Of a stretch of DNA of 64,000 nucleotides, positions 11,393-21,855 are shown piece by piece. The translations under genes were made by a program, and so were the position numbers. Numbering within the stretch: the stretch's first letter is position 1; every line of letters begins with the position of its first letter. A model generated the notes under the pieces. That model was given only the letters and a program-made list of their open reading frames with translations. It did not search any database and was not told the DNA's origin. Source of the DNA: Nannobrachium achirus (lineage: Eukaryota > Chordata > Actinopteri > Myctophiformes > Myctophidae); contig OY997654.1 in assembly GCA_963921795.1 (NCBI GenBank), positions 2,412,206 through 2,476,205 of the forward strand, written 5' to 3'.

Positions 11393-11926
11393 TTTCTACC
11401 ACTTTTTCCCTTATACATGAAAGAAAACACATAGTTGTAACTTGCAAGGATCTTAAGTTACAATCATTATTGCCTATAAAACTTCCGCGAGACAGCAGAT
11501 AGTTCCACCAACAACATCTTCTACTCACCAACAGATGGCGCCAACTCCATACTAATCCATGCGTCTAGCTTACAGCTAAGCTAACGTCAGTTAGAAGTAC
11601 CGTTCCGGCCGTAAATAGAGGCTGTTCGCTTCCAGAAAGGCATAGGTTCAGAGAAAAGGGGCTTTAAAGTTGGCGGATTGCATTGGATCCAAATAAATCG
11701 GCGACTATAGCATGCACGTTAGTAAACATAGGACCGTTGCCACGGTCATTTGTTGGTTGGGGGAAAGGTGTTCCGACTACCTCCTGAAGTCCCCGGATGT
11801 ACACTGAGGCGCATTGATCTCGGACAAGTCCTCACACAACTTTGCGGCAGTTGTTCTGTCATAACCTCCGGAATTTAGCCAATCAGAATCCAGTATTTGA
11901 ACACGTGACTCGAAAAAGTGGTAGAA
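11393..11926. mobile_element. Segment flanked by 16-bp inverted repeats
   Basis: 'tttctaccactttttc' at about 11394 is mirrored by 'gaaaaagtggtagaaa' at about 11911-11926. The 0.5-kb interior includes a CpG-rich stretch without a recognisable protein. The symmetrical ends suggest a non-autonomous DNA transposon, but no convincing target duplication was found. Confidence 0.5.
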
Positions 11927-11956
11927 ATTTAGTTTCACTCTGTTCCACCGATAAAT

Positions 11957-12022
11957 ATTGTGAAAATAGCAGATCTACAAGTTCACAACGCCTCGGAACA
12001 CAAGGCGTTGCCATTTTCACAA
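11957..12022. repeat. Fold-back motif (partly collapsed)
   Basis: Starts 'attgtgaaaatagcagatct', contains 'acaagttcacaacgcc' and ends 'ggcgttgccattttcacaat'. The right arm has lost the central CTTGTAGATCTGC part. Same family as the perfect fold-back at 15008-15071. Confidence 0.75.
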
Positions 12023-12232
12023 TTTGTGCCTCTTTTACTATAGTCAATTTGGCCAATGTTTTTATAGATGATAACTTTTGATGCAGTTTTGGTCTTTTAT
12101 TTATATTTTTTTAGGTATTAAAAATGTCTAAAAGGTCCTTAAATTGCCACTTCACTGTCATTAGTTAGATGTGGACAGAAGAGGGCACTGACTTGTGTGC
12201 TGTCGAAACAACTGATAAGCTGCAGCCAGTGG

Positions 12233-12460
12233 TGGACAGTAACTGAGTAAATGTAGACCTACTTGAGTACTTTTACTTTTATTTGTACGTCAAGTAGCTT
12301 ATTTTTAAAAGCATGTACCGGTATGCACTCTTGAATACATACGTTTATTTAAAAGCAAGTACTTTTTTTACTCTTACTTTTAACATTTTGACTGAGTTTA
12401 CTGTGGATTGGAGTGTGACCAGGAGTACTCTGTACTCTTACTAAGTACTTGGGTCGCGTA
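12233..12460. mobile_element. Tol2-like hAT end
   Basis: 'cagtggtggacagtaactg' followed by runs such as 'cttgagtacttttacttt' and 'aagtacttttttactc' is the arrangement seen at the ends of Tol2-related hAT elements in fish. The opposite end was not located, and no transposase is nearby. Confidence 0.5.
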
Positions 12461-12569
12461 GGCTACTGTCCAGACCGAGTATTTCCCGGTGAATCTGTGC
12501 GCAAAGGTGGGGGCCGATGGGCAAGGAGGGTTGCGAGCTTATGAGAAAGAGAAACAATAAAAATAAGAC

Positions 12570-12778
12570 CTTAAAACCTGGCGAAAACAGTTGCGTGCAT
12601 TAGCGGAAGATGACAATAAAGGAAATCATTTAATGGAAAACTTTAAATTAACTTCTGAAAAGCATAGCCTACACGGCCTTAAAACATGGCAAAACAGTTG
12701 TGTGCATTAGCGCAAGATTAGATGAGGATAAAGGAAATCATTAAATGGAAAACATTAAATTAACTTCTAAAAAGGCTT
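12570..12778. repeat. Tandem duplication, about 105-bp unit
   Basis: Two adjacent units share 'ccttaaaac.tggc', 'acagttg.gtgcattagcg', 'aaaggaaatcatt' and 'taaattaacttct' in order. No coding potential was recognised here or up to 13138. Confidence 0.8.
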
Positions 12779-13138
12779 CACCCACCTCGAGTCTATAGCC
12801 TTTACTAAAAACTAGCGAACCCCGATCTTGCCACACGTGAATAATTGTGGTTGTAAACAATAACACAGACAATATAAATCCTTGTTGTGGGAAGAAAGGA
12901 TATCATCATGGCCCCAAATAACTTTTAAATATCTTGCAATTGGCGACGAGCCTCATACTAAATCGGCAAGATTACATTACATAATACATAAAAGCTAAGC
13001 TATAACCTCTCCATCATCAGCAATAGTCAGTGGTTTGTGTCCCCCACACTCCCAAGCCCCCACCGTTGCGCACAGATTCACAGGGAAATACTCGGTCGCG
13101 TCCATCTCTGGCTGAAGCCTGATTTATGCTCCGCCCCC

Positions 13139-13197
13139 GGAGATCTACAAGCTCACAATGTTGGCATTTGCAACGCGATGTGAGCTTGTATGTCAGT
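13139..13197. repeat. Fold-back motif
   Basis: 'agatctacaagctcacaatg' is followed by 'gatgtgagcttgtatgtc'. Arms of about 14 bp belong to the same family as 3246-3291. Confidence 0.75.
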
Positions 13198-14513
13198 TGT
13201 TCTCAGACGTTCCCTGAACACGGTGCGGGCAGAGGTGGGACGTTCGCGAACGAAACTAATCTTTTGAACGGCTCTTTGAAGTACTTTTCCAGTACTGGAA
13301 AAATAAGTTTCTAATTTCAAAATATCTCCAGAAATGTCATGACCGTGGGAACCCTGATGTGTGAGTGAGTGAGAGAGAGACAACATAAATGAACAGTGAA
13401 CTGTTATACCTAAAACATTGAATGTAGCAAAAGAAAAGTATTCTGTACTACAAAGGCAGAGTGCAGTAACTACGTTTTTGGATACACCAACTTATTTGTG
13501 TCACCAAAAGGTCAAATTAGCCTTCATGATATTGGTGAATGAACAATTAGCTCAAGAACAGATATAAAATCAGTTTAATGTCACTTTTATGCTTTTAACT
13601 CATTTGTCTGATCAGCTCTAAGACTTTTAATTTTTAGTGAAATTCTTGTACATAGTTACTGCACACTGCCTTTGTAGGGCAGTATTCATGAACTAAACAT
13701 ACCTTTTAACACTTTGAGTGCCAGCCCCCCTGCCCCCCGTCCCTTACCAGTGCCACCATTAGGTCCCATTCATTTCTGCCCCAATTCCAGGGAATAAATT
13801 GGAAATGATCCGATATTCACATTTTTTTTTTACCAAAAAAATTTTGGAGTGATTTCGGTGAGCGGTTTTGGAGATAGGTGCTCGAGAGTGCGCACTGCGC
13901 AAACCAGTCAATAACCTCAGAAATCTAGATTCTGAGATATTTGAGTTCAAAGAAAAAAAACTTTAGGAAGCCATAGCAACAAATTGGTAAATGGTAACGG
14001 AACACAAGTACCCTTGACAGAAAGAATGACATGCCTACTTTCATTATGTGCAAAAAAAGTTAAAAAAATATTGTACCATCGTCTAGTTTCAAGGGGGCAA
14101 AGTGAAAAAGTATGAAATGACTCAGAAGGTAGAAATTGCCTTACATTTTGATAGAACTATGCACTGTGAATTCACTGTGTTTTTACCTGGTCTAGAAGGT
14201 CAGGAAGACAAAAAGTCAGAAAAGCGATGTCAACCTTTATTTTATGGCAACATCGAACCCTAACCCTGGTGAGTACCTCACACATCCAGCATGAACATAT
14301 TTATGTTCAACAATATTTACAAATATTTCCAAAAAAAAAATCACAAATATGACTTCACAAAAATAAAATATAACTGGATAAAAGTAAAATAAAATAAATG
14401 TGCAGCAAGTAAAGAATAAATAAAATAATATAAAAGTCAAAAAAAGGCATTCAACAAGCCAACATTCAGGAGTCAAAGGCACCACAAATCAAGGTCAAAG
14501 ATGGTACTGTTCA

Positions 14514-14584
<71 letters not shown>

Positions 14585-14600
14585 CGCGTGCGTGTGTGTG
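14514..14600. repeat. (TG)n microsatellite inside transposase
   Basis: About 80 bp of TG dinucleotides, ending in a CG-containing variant stretch. It replaces the continuation of the transposase reading frame. Confidence 0.97.
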
Positions 14601-14919
14601 TACCTCAGGTGCCTCAAAATGGCCTGGTACCTGTTCCTTGCCATTGTTCTGGGAAAGTACGGCATGGCAATGTTTTTTTGACCACTGCATGGCAATCTCC
14701 GGCTTGTGAACGATAGCTGTGAGGAAGAGAAGTCCCAGAAAGTTCTTCAGCTCCCCTAGAGTGACATTGGTCCAGGCAGCGAACCTACAGTGTGTATGAC
14801 CTATGCCTGACTCCTCCGCTCTCGCTATCTCCGCCATCATACTGTCCTCTGCGTTGTCATTGGTCTGGTTGCAGATCGGGCTCCCATCCTTCCTCCATCC
14901 AGTCAGACTCCACGGGCCC
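14601..14919 (-). pseudogene. piggyBac transposase N-terminal fragment
   Basis: The minus strand encodes the early part of a DDE_Tnp_1_7 (piggyBac) transposase. It shows 'QTNDNAEDS' (the conserved TN-x-A block), 'WTNVTLGELKNFLGLLFLTA', 'MQWSK', and after a frameshift 'MPYFPRTMARNRYQAILRHL', the conserved MsRdRFq-I-L-LH block. A 'tttctatcatatacag|G' sequence just upstream (about 14920) looks like a splice acceptor, so this may be an internal exon. It stops at the microsatellite; the catalytic aspartates are missing. At least one frameshift plus loss of the C-terminal two-thirds means no active enzyme. Confidence 0.82.
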
Positions 14920-15007
14920 TGTATATGATAGAAATAAATACAAAATACTAAATGAACGTGCTTCTGTATAATTTGTATGTTCTTTAGCAAAGGCTGTCGC
15001 ACAAAAG

Positions 15008-15071
15008 TAGTGAAAACAGCAGATCTACAAGCGAGGCGTTGTGTGCTTGTAGATCGGCTGTTTTCACTAGT
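15008..15071. repeat. Fold-back motif, near-perfect
   Basis: 'tagtgaaaacagcagatct' plus 'acaagc', a short loop 'gaggcgttgtgt', then the complement to 'gctgttttcacta', with a single mismatch. It lies within the piggyBac element, so this fold-back can sit inside other transposons. Confidence 0.9.
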
Positions 15072-15351
15072 CTAAATAATTTCAAATGTATGTATATATA
15101 CGTGGCCACTGAATTCTATAGGCTCTGCTTTGATACAAATTTGATACAGATTTGAGATCGATTTGATAGATTATTGCCAGACCCATGAAATGGGTAGGCC
15201 TACATAAGCAAATGTCGGTCTGTCCCTTTTCTATATAAAGGGTATATATGATGATGACATGATGATGACATGCCTACAAAAGGTATGATATCATAAATGA
15301 TGATGACAGACAGGGGGTCTGGCACAACCAGGTTGACCTGGTCTAGTTATG

Positions 15352-15353
<2 letters not shown>

Positions 15354-15435
<82 letters not shown>
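15354..15435. repeat. (CA)n microsatellite
   Basis: About 40 CA dinucleotides, uninterrupted, inside the piggyBac element. Confidence 0.97.
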
Positions 15436-15437
<2 letters not shown>

Positions 15438-16987
15438 ATTGTATTACTAAACTATCTATCTAGGTATACACACACAATAAAAAACTAAACTATAAAGAAA
15501 TGTATTCTTACTGGAAGAAGTTGGAGGAACTTCATACACCTACTACAAACCATGGATTGACATCTAGACCTACTGCACATACAGTATGAAACAGAGCTGA
15601 TACCTTTATGTACTATGAGGAAAATAATGCTGCTATTTGTACCCTGTATATATATAAAATGACAATGCGACATAGCTCTGTTTGAACAATGCTGTACCCC
15701 CTCCAACTGTATATTTTCAACTGTTTTTTTTATTTTATTTGTGATACTTGCTTTGGCAATGTAAACGTATGTTTTCTCATGCCAATAACGCTCCTTTGAA
15801 TTGAATTGTATATTACCAAATGCACCCTACGTGGAAAAAAAACAATAGCAGGTCAGGCTTATTGACATCGGTTATTGATTGATTGAAGAATGTATTACAA
15901 GCTTGCATTAGAGTAGACCTACAGATTCATGGCTCATTTCCACAGGAACACACTTTATGCATATCATACAGTGGTGTGTTCTAGACTTTTTTTGAGGGCA
16001 TACGATCAGCTACTATTCGTTTGGCCAGGGCAGACGCTATAGTACATAATCCCTATCAAATATGCTACTTTGAAAGGTTCACGAGGGCAGACGCCGTTCA
16101 TATTTTATTGTTCCTCCATCACGGAGGTATAGAGGCCGGCGCCTGGCGGCGCCGTGCCTGCGAGGGTGTCCCAAGTCGGGCGAGGTGTGGAGGGAAAGAC
16201 AGACAGACGTATAGAACATATTGAAACGTAAAAAGCATAGCTTTATAATGCTTACCCGGTTCGCTGATCGCAGCACACCTCAGCAGTGCTTCCTTCAGGG
16301 CAGGGGGAGAGGGGAACATGTTTCCATTCAGACATATCTCCATTCCGACAGTGACATACACTGCTCCAAACAGCCTGCCTCCGGTCCGGATCACCGCCGT
16401 AGCTCCTCCGTCCACTGTGGATGGCTGGCGACGTTCCTTGGCTCCCCCGACACAGCAGCAAAAACACAGAATTCTCTTCAAATCGCCGGCATCAGCGTTC
16501 AACGGCATCACCGTTCATCCTCACGCGTCGCCTCAGTCAAGTCCCAAACGCAGCCGCGCAGCAACAAACGAAAGTCCAACTGGTGCTTCGGGTTTTGATT
16601 ATGGTCGGTGGCGGCGCTGGGCTGCGGGCTTGGTGTCCACGGCCACGGGGCATGGTTCGGCTGCCTGCTTGGTCTCCATGTGCGGCCATGACTTGCTCTC
16701 TGATCAGCGGAGCAACGGTCCGGTAACTGGGACGGCGTTTTCTTTTTTTACAAAATGGACGCTCTCTACCTTCCGATCTCTCTCTCTATCTCTATCTCTC
16801 TAAATAATACTACATCTAATGATTTTATAACTAATTCTAGCTCATTCTCTCAATATATCTCTCTCTCCCTCTGATTGCTGTGTGTCCGGTTAGGGCAAAA
16901 GTCACTGAACTATTTGAGACCCTTGTTTCTGGGGGGAACCGGCCAACCAGCATGCTTGAATTTGGTCACATAAGCGTGTGATGTCAT

Positions 16988-17162
16988 GCAGGGGCGTCAA
17001 TTGGGTATGGCAGGGGTATGCAGCTGCCATACCTTGACAGGGGGAAATAATAAAAATGTACTTTTCATCGTGCCTGTTGCTAAGGTATGGCAACATGACT
17101 GGTGTCTTCACCAGACACCAGTCATGTTGCCATACCTTAGCTTGTTCTGAACTGACGCCACT
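16988..17162. mobile_element. Fold-back MITE containing a perfect 28-bp hairpin
   Basis: The ends 'caggggcgtcaat' and 'actgacgccactg' are approximate inverted repeats of hAT-like CAG type. Inside, 17079-17141 is a perfect inverted repeat: 28-bp arms beginning 'gctaaggtatggcaac', with a 7-nt spacer 'ttcacca'. The sequence 'tatggca' also recurs in the left part. The whole is copied at 19975-20149. No clean 8-bp target duplication was found. Confidence 0.7.
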
Positions 17163-17420
17163 GAATTGTCATGCATGACGACCGTCCCATCGTCCAAAAG
17201 GGCTGTATCTTGGTTACCGCATAGATCCAACACTGTACTACTGTAATATGAAAAAAAAGCATCTGGCGTCATATGACGCCAATATTATTTTCTGGCATCA
17301 TTGCCAAGTGCGTGTCTGACGTCATATGACGCCCTGGCACTCAAAGTGTTAATATGCCACTGAATGTCACTATGTTGGCTTTGTGGTTAGGGTTATCAAC
17401 ATTGGATCTGACAGAGGAAT

Positions 17421-18520
17421 TGTTACGACCCTCATGGTCTAGGGCAAGAATCATAACATAAATGATGGATGAAGACAGTTCTTATAAAAATATATGTGAA
17501 TTTATTAACAATTAACTAGATAGTATTTACAGAAAATGAATTAATGAAATGGAGAGCAATGAAAACAAACATAACAGCAACAAAACTTAACTACCACTAA
17601 AGCATAAGGAGTCCTTTCCGAAGGGACTTAACTAAACATAAGGACAGAGGTCACTGGTTGGTTTGGGGTGATAGGACAGAGGGATCGATTCTCTGCTGCC
17701 GTTTGGCTGACAGTCCTCCACCATAATGTTCTCAGAGTGAGGCTTTATAGAGACACACGGGCGCCTACAAATATGGCCGCCCTATTGTGATAGCGACCCC
17801 ACTTCGGGTAAGGATGAACGGTGAACTGCAGCTGCCAATACAATCCCAATGAGAGGCATCGTGAAATATCATAATTTCAGTCCATAGCGATTTTTTTTGT
17901 GTTCTAATAAAGTGTCCCATGAGTTTAATTTTGCCTTTTTAAAGTGGCATATCTGTCATCTTGACACACTACCTACAATATACTTTAATATACTTCATCT
18001 GTGAGTCAAAAGTGCTAGCATTGGAAATCTGAAGTTTAGGTGGTCGCATGGTACATACGTCATGAACGCATCCCTTGAGGGTTTCAATACCCAGATATGC
18101 TTGTCTCTCATGTATAATTAGGCTGTTTATTTTTGGCATCACAGCAGTAAAGACAGTGATGTCACTGAAAAGCGACAGGTTTTCTCTCTGCCGTTTCCCC
18201 TCTTCTCTGTTAACATTATGGGTAACCCATTCAAGTGGCAAATTAAACGTGACTCACATCATGTATTTAGCAAACAAGAAGATATGTTATCAGGGTCAGT
18301 CCATACATTTGAAAACACATTTTTATTTAAATCAATATAGTCTTCAGTTCGTGTATGATTATTTTAATATTTAGGCTAACCAAGGGGGAATTGCAATGAC
18401 TTTCTATGGGCTGGCTTGCAGTTCACCGTTCTCCCTTACCCGAAGCGGGGCCGCTGTTTCAATTGTGGGCGTGAATTTGTAGGAGCACGTCTGTCTCTAT
18501 GGAGGACTGGAGGTAGCCAC
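17421..18520 (-). mobile_element. LTR fragment (duplicated copy 1)
   Basis: Begins 'tgttacgaccctcatgg', the same edge as the LTR at 20408, and is cut at 18520 by the duplication junction. It therefore lacks the last roughly 200 bp, including the 'gtaaca' terminus. It carries transposon T (17750-18497). Confidence 0.85.
17750..18497. mobile_element. TA-flanked DNA transposon T, copy 1 (deleted)
   Basis: Both ends start GAGACA and carry about 80 bp of imperfect terminal inverted repeat, running to 'ggtgaactgca' on the left and 'tgcagttcacc' on the right. TA dinucleotides lie outside each end (17748-17749 and 18498-18499), as for Tc1/mariner-type insertion. No transposase is encoded. This copy lacks a 121-bp internal segment present in the copies at 20737 and 32606. 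It is nested within an LTR. Confidence 0.75.
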
Positions 18521-20335
18521 ATACACCTACTACAAACCATGGATTGACATCTAGACCTACTGCACATACAGTATGAAACAGAGCTGATACCTTTATGTAC
18601 TATGAGGAAAATAATGCTGCTATTTGTACCCTGTATATATATAAAATGACAATGCGACATAGCTCTGTTTGAACAATGCTGTACCCCCTCCAACTGTATA
18701 TTTTCAACTGTTTTTTTTATTTTATTTGTGATACTTGCTTTGGCAATGTAAACGTATGTTTTCTCATGCCAATAACGCTCCTTTGAATTGAATTGTATAT
18801 TACCAAATGCACCCTACGTGGAAAAAAAACAATAGCAGGTCAGGCTTATTGACATCGGTTATTGATTGATTGAAGAATGTATTACAAGCTTGCATTAGAG
18901 TAGACCTACAGATTCATGGCTCATTTCCACAGGAACACACTTTATGCATATCATACAGTGGTGTGTTCTAGACTTTTTTTGAGGGCATACGATCAGCTAC
19001 TATTCGTTTGGCCAGGGCAGACGCTATAGTACATAATCCCTATCAAATATGCTACTTTGAAAGGTTCACGAGGGCAGACGCCGTTCATATTTTATTGTTC
19101 CTCCATCACGGAGGTATAGAGGCCGGCGCCTGGCGGCGCCGTGCCTGCGAGGGTGTCCCAAGTCGGGCGAGGTGTGGAGGGAAAGACAGACAGACGTATA
19201 GAACATATTGAAACGTAAAAAGCATAGCTTTATAATGCTTACCCGGTTCGCTGATCGCAGCACACCTCAGCAGTGCTTCCTTCAGGGCAGGGGGAGAGGG
19301 GAACATGTTTCCATTCAGACATATCTCCATTCCGACAGTGACATACACTGCTCCAAACAGCCTGCCTCCGGTCCGGATCACCGCCGTAGCTCCTCCGTCC
19401 ACTGTGGATGGCTGGCGACGTTCCTTGGCTCCCCCGACACAGCAGCAAAAACACAGAATTCTCTTCAAATCGCCGGCATCAGCGTTCAACGGCATCACCG
19501 TTCATCCTCACGCGTCGCCTCAGTCAAGTCCCAAACGCAGCCGCGCAGCAACAAACGAAAGTCCAACTGGTGCTTCGGGTTTTGATTATGGTCGGTGGCG
19601 GCGCTGGGCTGCGGGCTTGGTGTCCACGGCCACGGGGCATGGTTCGGCTGCCTGCTTGGTCTCCATGTGCGGCCATGACTTGCTCTCTGATCAGCGGAGC
19701 AACGGTCCGGTAACTGGGACGGCGTTTTCTTTTTTTACAAAATGGACGCTCTCTACCTTCCGATCTCTCTCTCTATCTCTATCTCTCTAAATAATACTAC
19801 ATCTAATGATTTTATAACTAATTCTAGCTCATTCTCTCAATATATCTCTCTCTCCCTCTGATTGCTGTGTGTCCGGTTAGGGCAAAAGTCACTGAACTAT
19901 TTGAGACCCTTGTTTCTGGGGGGAACCGGCCAACCAGCATGCTTGAATTTGGTCACATAAGCGTGTGATGTCATGCAGGGGCGTCAATTGGGTATGGCAG
20001 GGGTATGCAGCTGCCATACCTTGACAGGGGGAAATAATAAAAATGTACTTTTCATCGTGCCTGTTGCTAAGGTATGGCAACATGACTGGTGTCTTCACCA
20101 GACACCAGTCATGTTGCCATACCTTAGCTTGTTCTGAACTGACGCCACTGAATTGTCATGCATGACGACCGTCCCATCGTCCAAAAGGGCTGTATCTTGG
20201 TTACCGCATAGATCCAACACTGTACTACTGTAATATGAAAAAAAAGCATCTGGCGTCATATGACGCCAATATTATTTTCTGGCATCATTGCCAAGTGCGT
20301 GTCTGACGTCATATGACGCCCTGGCACTCAAAGTG
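18520..20335. mobile_element. piggyBac right half (duplicated)
   Basis: Copy of 15533-17348. It ends with the same 'ctggcactcaaagtg' terminus and TTAA but has no left end, so it is a duplication product and not an independent insertion. Confidence 0.9.
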
Positions 20336-20407
20336 TTAATATGCCACTGAATGTCACTATGTTGGCTTTGTGGTTAGGGTTATCAACATTGGATCTGACA
20401 GAGGAAT

Positions 20408-21834
20408 TGTTACGACCCTCATGGTCTAGGGCAAGAATCATAACATAAATGATGGATGAAGACAGTTCTTATAAAAATATATGTGAATTTATTAACAATT
20501 AACTAGATAGTATTTACAGAAAATGAATTAATGAAATGGAGAGCAATGAAAACAAACATAACAGCAACAAAACTTAACTACCACTAAAGCATAAGGAGTC
20601 CTTTCCGAAGGGACTTAACTAAACATAAGGACAGAGGTCACTGGTTGGTTTGGGGTGATAGGACAGAGGGATCGATTCTCTGCTGCCGTTTGGCTGACAG
20701 TCCTCCACCATAATGTTCTCAGAGTGAGGCTTTATAGAGACACACGGGCGCCTACAAATATGGCCGCCCTATTGTGATAGCGACCCCACTTCGGGTAAGG
20801 ATGAACGGTGAACTGCAGCTGCCAATACAATCCCAATGAGAGGCATCGTGAAATATCATAATTTCAGTCCATAGCGATTTTTTTTGTGTTCTAATAAAGT
20901 GTCCCATGAGTTTAATTTTGCCTTTTTAAAGTGGCATATCTGTCATCTTGACACACTACCTACAATATACTTTAATATACTTCATCTGTGAGTCAAAAGT
21001 GCTAGCATTGGAAATCTGAAGTTTAGGTGGTCGCATGGTACATACGTCATGAACGCATCCCTTGAGGGTTTCAATACCCAGATATGCTTGTCTCTCATGT
21101 ATAATTAGGCTGTTTATTTTTGGAAAATGATCGCATCTCGCTTATTCCAAACGGAGTCTTGCAGGTTATTTTTGGATTAATACTAACCTGGAGAATCCAC
21201 TCTGTAGTTGAAAAGATCGGGATCTTCAAAGTCGGCGCTCATAAACGCACAGCAGTAAAGACAGTGATGTCACTGAAAAGCGACAGGTTTTCTCTCTGCC
21301 GTTTCCCCTCTTCTCTGTTAACATTATGGGTAACCCATTCAAGTGGCAAATTAAACGTGACTCACATCATGTATTTAGCAAACAAGAAGATATGTTATCA
21401 GGGTCAGTCCATACATTTGAAAACACATTTTTATTTAAATCAATATAGTCTTCAGTTCGTGTATGATTATTTTAATATTTAGGCTAACCAAGGGGGAATT
21501 GCAATGACTTTCTATGGGCTGGCTTGCAGTTCACCGTTCTCCCTTACCCGAAGCGGGGCCGCTGTTTCAATTGTGGGCGTGAATTTGTAGGAGCACGTCT
21601 GTCTCTATGGAGGACTGGAGGTAGCCACACCCAATCAGCAGGCCTAATCATTAGGGGACCAGCCAATCATTGGCAGGGATAATTCTGTGCAGGAAGCTCT
21701 GTCAGTTGCCACAGCTGACTGTCATCTGGCAATCAGCTCTCCAGGTTCCTCCACACCCTCTCCACCTTGTAGAAACAGGGCACAAGACAAGCAGTACAAG
21801 AGCCCAAATAATATAATACTGCAGTGTTGTAACA
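20408..21834 (-). repeat. 3' LTR of ERV-like element
   Basis: Bounded by 'TGTTACGACC' and 'GTTGTAACA', giving 6-bp terminal inverted repeats TGTTAC/GTAACA. Total length is 1,427 bp, of which 869 bp (20737-21605) is nested transposon T, so the original LTR was about 550 bp. The right part (21613-21756) matches 33482 to about 33618 of the 5' LTR. Confidence 0.78.
20737..21605. mobile_element. TA-flanked DNA transposon T, copy 2 (full length)
   Basis: An 869-bp version of transposon T with GAGACA ends, about 80-bp terminal inverted repeats and TA flanks. It contains the 121-bp segment lost from copy 1. It has no transposase. The open frame of about 120 codons inside (21120-21482) has no recognisable homology and is shared with the copy at 32606, so it is a transposon feature, not a host gene. 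Confidence 0.75.
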
Positions 21835-21855
21835 CCCCCCACCTTAAAAAAAGAA
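21835..21855 (-). other. Polypurine tract of ERV-like element
   Basis: On the minus strand the bases immediately before the 3' LTR read 'ttttaaggtggggggtg', ending at the TGTTAC terminus. A purine run here is the plus-strand primer of LTR elements. The tract next to the gypsy 3' LTR is similar. Confidence 0.7.

Larger units (their letters stand above)
13710..17348 (-). mobile_element. piggyBac-family transposon, 3.6 kb, with TTAA flanks
   Basis: The left terminus reads 'cactttgagtgccag' and the right terminus 'ctggcactcaaagtg', a perfect 15-bp terminal inverted repeat. It is flanked by TTAA on both sides (13706-13709 and 17349-17352). TTAA-specific insertion is the hallmark of piggyBac. A broken transposase exon on the minus strand (14601-14919) agrees. 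Near the right end are two 'gtcatatgacgcc' palindromic blocks (17265-17280 and 17318-17333), possible transposase-binding sites. The catalytic DDD domain was not found, and two long dinucleotide tracts and a fold-back interrupt the body, so the copy is inactive. Its right half is included in the tandem duplication starting at 15533. Confidence 0.87.
15533..18519. repeat. Tandem segmental duplication, unit 1
   Basis: This 2,987-bp block is followed immediately by a second copy (18520-21628). The junction at 18519/18520 joins 'gaggtagccac' to 'atacacctac'. All open frames longer than 60 codons between about 16020 and 17110 are repeated residue-for-residue 2,987 bp downstream, so the copies are very nearly identical. 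The only clear difference is a 121-bp segment missing from unit 1 at about 18136. The unit contains the right half of the piggyBac element, a short flank, and most of an LTR with its nested transposon T. Confidence 0.96.
18520..21628. repeat. Tandem segmental duplication, unit 2
   Basis: Near-identical second copy of 15533-18519, longer by 121 bp (inserted segment about 21123-21243). It continues past the unit end into the complete LTR, so unit 2 is the one attached to the original downstream context. The piggyBac right half occupies 18520-20335 with its TTAA at 20336-20339. Confidence 0.96.

Noticed and set aside
16021-16803. Several overlapping open frames (up to 161 codons) repeated identically at 19008-19790
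   Set aside because: Identity comes from the recent tandem duplication. The frames overlap on both strands, match no protein I know, and lie inside the piggyBac body.
21120-21482. A 120-codon frame also present at 32989-33351
   Set aside because: It lies within transposon T; conservation between copies reflects repeat age, not coding.
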